From positions 9,915,888 through 9,979,887 of the forward strand of contig JALGQZ010000014.1 of the NCBI GenBank assembly GCA_023105745.1: a stretch of 64,000 bases of DNA. The letters are read 5' to 3'. This document shows positions 60,872 to 64,000 of the stretch, in pieces (within the stretch, counting starts at the first letter, position 1; every line of letters begins with the position of its first letter). Position numbers and translations under genes: made by a program. The DNA is from Austropuccinia psidii. Taxonomy: Eukaryota > Basidiomycota > Pucciniomycetes > Pucciniales > Sphaerophragmiaceae. The notes under the pieces are model-generated. The model made no database searches. It was given only the letters and a program-made list of their open reading frames with translations, and was not told the origin of the DNA.

Positions 60872-62965
60872 ATGCCAGTACCTACTGCTGAATTACCTAT
60901 ATTGGAAGCTTTAGTAAAGTTGAGTCGAAATTCTTTTAATCCATAAAACAAATTTAATCTTGACTTACTTGGATGTGATTGTTTTGGATAATTTAGTATT
61001 AGAGCTAGACTCACAAAATTAAAAAAAGATCGAACTGAATATATTAGAGCAAATGATGTCATGCAAATTTATGCTGCTGTAATAAAACAAGGCAAGTCCT
61101 CTTTTACCATTCTTGATACATAAACTTTAAAAACAGAAATTCATCCAATTATAATTCATTAAATCATTTTAGTCAACAAATTAAATGAAATTCGTGATGA
61201 AGCTAGTAATAATTCACAACCTACAAATGACGATCAAGATTTAATTCAACCTAGATCAAATCAAATCAATCAAGACTCTCATGCTTCAAATAGAGTAGAT
61301 ACCACCTTAAATGACGTCTTTCAACTCTTAAGCTTATTCTTCTTAACTATCGGTAAAAGTCGTGAATCACCTGCTACTTATTGTCAATTAGCTACCATGA
61401 AAGTCAGTCAATCTGTTTTTTAAATTATTCTCGTTTTAATGGGATTTCATATTCATTTTCATCTTAATCTCCTTCCTTCATAGCAATTACTCGATCATAT
61501 GGATGAATCAGGAGTTTACACTCAATCGGATTTAATGCCTTTTCAAACTAGATTAGAAGAACTAAGATCAATCATCTTAAAAGATAAACACAAAGAAATC
61601 GCAGCTAAAAAAGAAGCTGAAGTCGATGGCGTTCCTGATGAAGAATTACATCCTGAAGGTTTAACTAAATTATTATTAAGAAAATGGGACGAGTGTAGTC
61701 AGATCTCCTTCTTATTTTTTTTCTTTTCATGTCATCCTTTGATTTAGTTCATTTCGCTCTTTTTTCTTTTTCTCAACCTATAATCTCTTTCTTACTAATC
61801 TTTCATTGGGCTTTTATTTCACAACGAGAAAAGATAGGATGTTAAAATCTTTATTAAACTCTTTATCGGTACTTTCGTGTGAACTTGTACCAATCCATCA
61901 AAGGTTAATCACCATTCGTCGTCAATTAGCTGCAATGACTGCAAGAAAACCAACCACTGCTGAGCTCTCTGCAATTCAAGAAGAATTAAGGAAAATCGAT
62001 TCAAAAAGAATCGATGGGAAATTCTTGGGTCCTGGTGGTTCATCTGTACCTGAAGGTCAAGTCATCTTAAGCGGACTACTAGAAGAAAATTTTGAAATTT
62101 GTCAAGAATTAGGTGCGAGAAAAGAAGACGTAGCCCCCACTCTAACTCCAATTTATGAGAGGTTATGTGATTTAAGATCAGCTTTAGAACGGCTAACTTT
62201 AACCCATCGTTGGACACTAAGAGAAACTGTTTGCTCAAAATCAAAATATCATTCTGATTTCTGTAAGCTGATTATATCATTTTATTTGATCGATTGGATT
62301 GATTAGGATTTATACAACTTTCAAGTATCACTTCAAGAGTTGGATGCCATGAGAGTTGATGGCAAATTTGTTGACGCTGAGGGTAACAAACCAGATGGTC
62401 AAATGGTAAACTCTCTTGATTTTCTTCGAAAATGAAATTAAATTAAATTAAATGCCATTAGCTCCAACACTCAATTGACCCATCACAACTTTTTTTTTGC
62501 TTAAAATAATTCTTTAGGTTTTACATTATTTATTGAGAAGATGTTATGGATTAATTTATAGATTAATGTCATCTTCTGAACCAATCTCAGAGGAATTAAT
62601 GCCAATTGCTAATAAACTTTCAACTTTAAAAAAATGTTTGAATGAAGTCTTAAAATATGAAGAAGGTGGTAGAGGTAGTTTATCACCCAGAGATTTATTT
62701 CCATATCAATTAGCATTAGGTCACATTGATTCATTAAGAGAAGATGGTAAATTTAAAGGTAAAGATGGTACCATTCCGGAAGGTCAAGCTATCTTAAATG
62801 CAAATTTAAGTGAATGGTAAGTTTAAACCATCAAATATCTTGCATTTCTTTTCTTATCTTGAGCTCTTAAATTTGTTGATCGGCTTGGCTTAACTTTTTC
62901 CTATTTAAATTACTTCTAGTCATGAAATTTTAAACACGCTGAGAGAATCAATGGAACAAGGTTAA
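60872..62965 (+). CDS. CUB1: DUF2408 / UPF0662 family protein (yeast Cub1-like)
   Basis: Eight exons: 60872-60918, 60997-61091, 61173-61402, 61484-61692, 61838-62228, 62307-62405, 62518-62816, 62920-62965; 471 aa, frame consistent throughout. The repeated helical DUF2408 modules are visible: RARLTKLKKDRTEYI, HQRLITIRRQLAAM with KIDSKRIDGKFL, LQELDAMRVDGKF, and LGHIDSLREDGKFKGKDG with PEGQAIL. LLRRCYGLIYRLMSSSEPIS and LMPIANKLSTLKKCL are family hallmarks. Yeast Cub1 (YPL260W) is a cytoplasmic/nuclear protein of poorly known function linked to the proteasome and DNA-damage response. Here function is inferred only by family. Intron 2 is GC-AG (GCAAGT...TTTTAG). The donors of introns 1 (GTTGAG), 4 (GTGTAG) and 5 (GTTTGC) are weak but are required by frame. 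No transmembrane segment. Confidence 0.88.
61092..61172 (+). other. GC-AG intron 2 of the Cub1-like gene
   Basis: The exon ends CAAG and is followed by GCAAGT. The acceptor is TTTTAG at 61167-61172. Only this boundary joins the frames KQ and VNKLNEIRDEA. The nearby GT (61096) would shift the frame. GCAAGT is the usual non-canonical donor. Confidence 0.82.
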
Positions 62966-63534
62966 TAAGCAATCAGAAATTATCACCAATCCACATGCAA
63001 ACATATACATTCAATTCGATTCCATGTATTCAATTTTTGTTTTATGAAAATATTTTTGATCCATTGTGTTTTTGAAAAGAATAAAAACTTTAAAACATTA
63101 AATGTACAAGAAAAACAAACTTTAAAAATCCAAAAGTCTTGTGACCTGTGGCATTGCTTTATCAAAACAAATTTACGATGCTTTCATATAAAAATTTGGC
63201 TTTTCTCAATCAACCAGTTTCAAAAACTGTTCAAGATGTTGGCCACAACAATGGGTGATTGAAATTTTCGCGCAAGAAAAAATGTGACTATGCAAACTTT
63301 GTAAATGCTCAGCCTGGTTAGTGCTGTATTGATGAGACTATCCAGTCGTATGTCTCACAATAAATGATTGTTTTTTTATTAATATTAATACAACCCCACT
63401 TTCATCATACTTGCATATTATTGATATCAAATGCTTGGTTTAATCACTTTTTAATAAAAATTATGTTATTACTAAATGAATTGATACAAATCAAACTTTC
63501 TTTTTTCAATAAAATAAAATAATCGCAATTATTT
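62966..63534. other. 3' flank of the Cub1-like gene, no gene seen
   Basis: Likely holds the 3' UTR and terminator. The short overlapping frames at 62983-63262 on both strands look random. AATAAA-type signals occur, for example near 63359. Confidence 0.4.
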
Positions 63535-63623
63535 TCAGGGCTTGCTAGACGCACGATAACAGTTTGCTAAGTTGAGATTGGGGCACAGGGCACGAGCTTT
63601 GCCCAGCATCGATTTGGCAAAGT
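63535..63623 (-). CDS. possible 3'-terminal exon of an unidentified gene
   Basis: The minus strand reads FAKSMLGKARALCPNLNLAN then CYRASSKP and stop TGA (63537-63535), directly after a good acceptor CCTGTAG. Composition is distinctly richer than the flanks, as expected of coding DNA. No upstream exon is recognisable in the remaining window: the frame meets a stop about 25 nt upstream, and repeats follow. I do not recognise the family. It may be a truncated gene, or its body may lie beyond the window. Confidence 0.35.
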
Positions 63624-63857
63624 CTACAGGAAACAGAACGTTTTAATCATCTCCGCCCCTACGGAAACTGAAAAAGTAAATCTTTGGTGAAACGAAGTCT
63701 CAGAATCATATATTTTGAGTAAGATAAAAGTTAAAGAATAAGATAATGAAGAAGATCGTGACGAAATAATAAATTTTAAATGAGTTACTCGGGCTGAACC
63801 TATAACATATAATATTCCAATCATTAACCCTAACATTAAAAGTTCTTATACCCTTAA

Positions 63858-63872
63858 CCCCCCCCCCCCCCC
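63858..63872. repeat. C15 homopolymer
   Basis: Fifteen consecutive C after CCCTTAA. The run length may be affected by sequencing error. Confidence 0.85.
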
Positions 63873-63913
63873 TTAATGAAAATAGTATAGAATTTAAAAT
63901 AAATACAGCAGAA

Positions 63914-64000
63914 CTTGTCAAAACCCATAGGTGTTGGCGGACAACTTTTGCATGGGTTAAGACAAGTTATGGGACTTGAGAGGGCCCGTCAAAGCCCATA
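63914..64000. repeat. inverted and direct repeats at the right edge, possible transposon end
   Basis: CTTGTCAAAACCCATA (63914-63929) is nearly the reverse complement of TATGGGTTTTGACAAG-like ATGGGTTAAGACAAG (63952-63966), and GTCAAAGCCCATA recurs at the window end. The pattern resembles the terminus of a DNA transposon or a foldback element extending past 64000. Confidence 0.4.

Noticed and set aside
63780..63872. Telomere-like CCCTAA stretches
   Set aside because: Only isolated TTAACCCTAACA-type bits and a C run. No tandem telomeric array.

Overview
This window looks like an AT-rich, transposon-filled stretch of a filamentous basidiomycete genome, most probably a rust fungus (Pucciniales). 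The evidence is short spliced introns (55-145 nt), nested Ty3/gypsy and Ty1/copia LTR elements of rust-like type, a Tc1-like DNA transposon, and two intron-containing housekeeping genes that resemble fungal MDP-1 and the DUF2408/UPF0662 (yeast Cub1) family. The species assignment is inference. Nothing prokaryotic was seen, and there is no CRISPR array or rRNA.

Layout. (1) 301-14391: one old minus-strand Ty3/gypsy element (306-14386) bounded by a perfect 5-bp target duplication CCCAA. It has 1.36-1.40 kb LTRs, a polypurine tract, and gag-PR-RT-RH-IN remnants. A Ty1/copia element (2000-6532) is nested between its integrase end and its 3' LTR. (2) 14392-20000: gene-poor DNA with a degenerate tandem array at about 15.24-16.83 kb and an unidentified, less AT-rich block at about 16.85-18.78 kb. 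(3) 20036-30891: a minus-strand LTR element ('family A') with LTR, primer-binding-site-like stretch, gag, retropepsin and three further coding modules that I do not recognise. I see no RT or integrase in it. Its LTR is interrupted by two solo LTRs of another family (D1, D2), each with its own perfect target duplication. (4) 31-37 kb: plus-strand copia remains (pre-integrase, integrase, RT, RNase H) broken by further LTR pieces. (5) 37.3-39.1 kb: a small island of richer sequence holding a three-exon gene for a predicted 118-aa secreted protein with six cysteines, a candidate effector. (6) 39.5-50.8 kb: a third copia (gag zinc knuckle, protease, pre-integrase), undefined decayed coding sequence, and a minus-strand gypsy pol (RT to integrase). 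(7) 50.8-58 kb: a four-level nest made of a second family-A LTR, a family-C solo LTR with TSD TATAC, a Tc1-like element and a perfect 47-bp palindrome, followed by a second family-C solo LTR with TSD TCAAT. (8) 58-63 kb: the gene island, with MDP-1 (minus, two exons) and the DUF2408/Cub1-like gene (plus, eight exons, one GC-AG intron) divergently transcribed from a 429-bp shared upstream region. (9) 63-64 kb: a possible terminal exon of an unidentified gene, a C15 run, and an inverted repeat at the right edge.

How it fits together. Only three genes look intact: the secreted protein, MDP-1 and the Cub1-like gene. Every mobile element carries inactivating changes. Many are transitions that turn Gln codons into stops or replace catalytic Asp (three times by Asn), which suggests ageing by cytosine deamination. 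Exon boundaries were placed by reading frame, splice consensus and family resemblance. No search was run.
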